DNA of 64,000 bases, from the NCBI GenBank assembly GCA_003116975.1, contig BGKB01000045.1, positions 186,001 to 250,000 on the forward strand, written 5' to 3'. Every line of letters begins with the position of its first letter. The first letter of the stretch is position 1. The DNA is from Aurantiochytrium sp. KH105 (Eukaryota; Sar; Bigyra; Thraustochytrida; Thraustochytriidae). Of the stretch, positions 63,774-64,000 are shown piece after piece. A model generated the notes under the pieces. That model worked only from the letters and a program-made list of their open reading frames with translations. It was not told the origin of the DNA and ran no database searches. Both the position numbers and the translations under genes were made by a program.

Positions 63774-64000
63774 TGTGCCTTGACTTGGAAATGGTTCTGC
63801 GGAATGCGCGATTGACCGCGACGAATTGACCCTTCGGTTTGGTCAGCCGTGATTTTACTTTTTTTTTTTTTCAAAATCCACTTTTTGCCTAAATGGATCT
63901 CTCGGCCGCAAGAGATTACTACACGTGTCTAGGCTCAATCGCAGTCCATGCCAAAAGAAAAAAAATCCATGAGTGGAAGTCTTTCGAACGCAAGTGTGCA
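63774..64000. promoter_or_regulatory. 5' region of the ankyrin-SAM gene
   Basis: 227 bp to the window edge, with an uninterrupted T run near 63859-63870. No gene. Confidence 0.4.

Overview
The window is nuclear DNA from a unicellular eukaryote. It carries histone H4, a ubiquitin E2 of the UBE2C class, eIF3g, a mitochondrial-type phenylalanyl-tRNA synthetase, a Rab GTPase and several GT-AG introns. Most genes are uninterrupted, GC-rich and long, and lie 0.5-2 kb apart on both strands. Together with an EF-hand Na/Ca(K) exchanger, a polycystin-like channel, Patched-family proteins and ASH-repeat and centriole-type proteins, this fits a flagellated stramenopile such as a thraustochytrid. The assignment is an inference from gene style, not a sequence match.

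Layout. 1-16.3 kb: 3' end of an unresolved + gene, a metallophosphoesterase with one intron (-), fumarylacetoacetase (+), an MDM1-like microtubule protein (-), an unrecognised protein (-), thymidylate kinase (-), a small spliced acidic-protein gene (-), eIF3g (+) and a four-TM RING-H2 E3 ligase (-). 17.4-29.3 kb: one very large ASH-repeat gene (-), split by a frame break near 19.65 kb. 29.5-30.7 kb: coding-like but unresolved. 30.7-37.2 kb: two tandem Patched/SSD-family paralogues (-). 38.6-46 kb: cytochrome P450 (-), divergent PUS7/TruD pseudouridine synthase (+), a possible small secreted protein (-) and the EF-hand exchanger (-). 47.8-50 kb: histone H4 (+) and a four-exon Rab5-like gene (-). 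50.6-57.1 kb: polycystin-2-like channel (-), UBE2C (+), mitochondrial PheRS (-). 57.6-63.8 kb: a three-exon ankyrin protein (-), an IQ-motif protein (+) and a 13-repeat ankyrin-SAM protein (-).

The genes do not form one pathway. A flagellum/centriole theme recurs (MDM1-like, giant ASH protein, polycystin-like channel), beside housekeeping functions (translation, tRNA modification, nucleotide synthesis, tyrosine breakdown, cell-cycle ubiquitination, endosomal traffic). No rRNA, convincing tRNA, CRISPR array, transposase or viral gene was seen. Intergenic DNA is rich in tetra- and pentanucleotide repeats. It also holds a strong hairpin upstream of the ASH gene and three copies of an 18-bp palindrome upstream of a Patched-like gene. 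Splice sites were placed by eye; those whose phases join and restore family motifs (phosphatase, Rab, ankyrin protein) are the most reliable.
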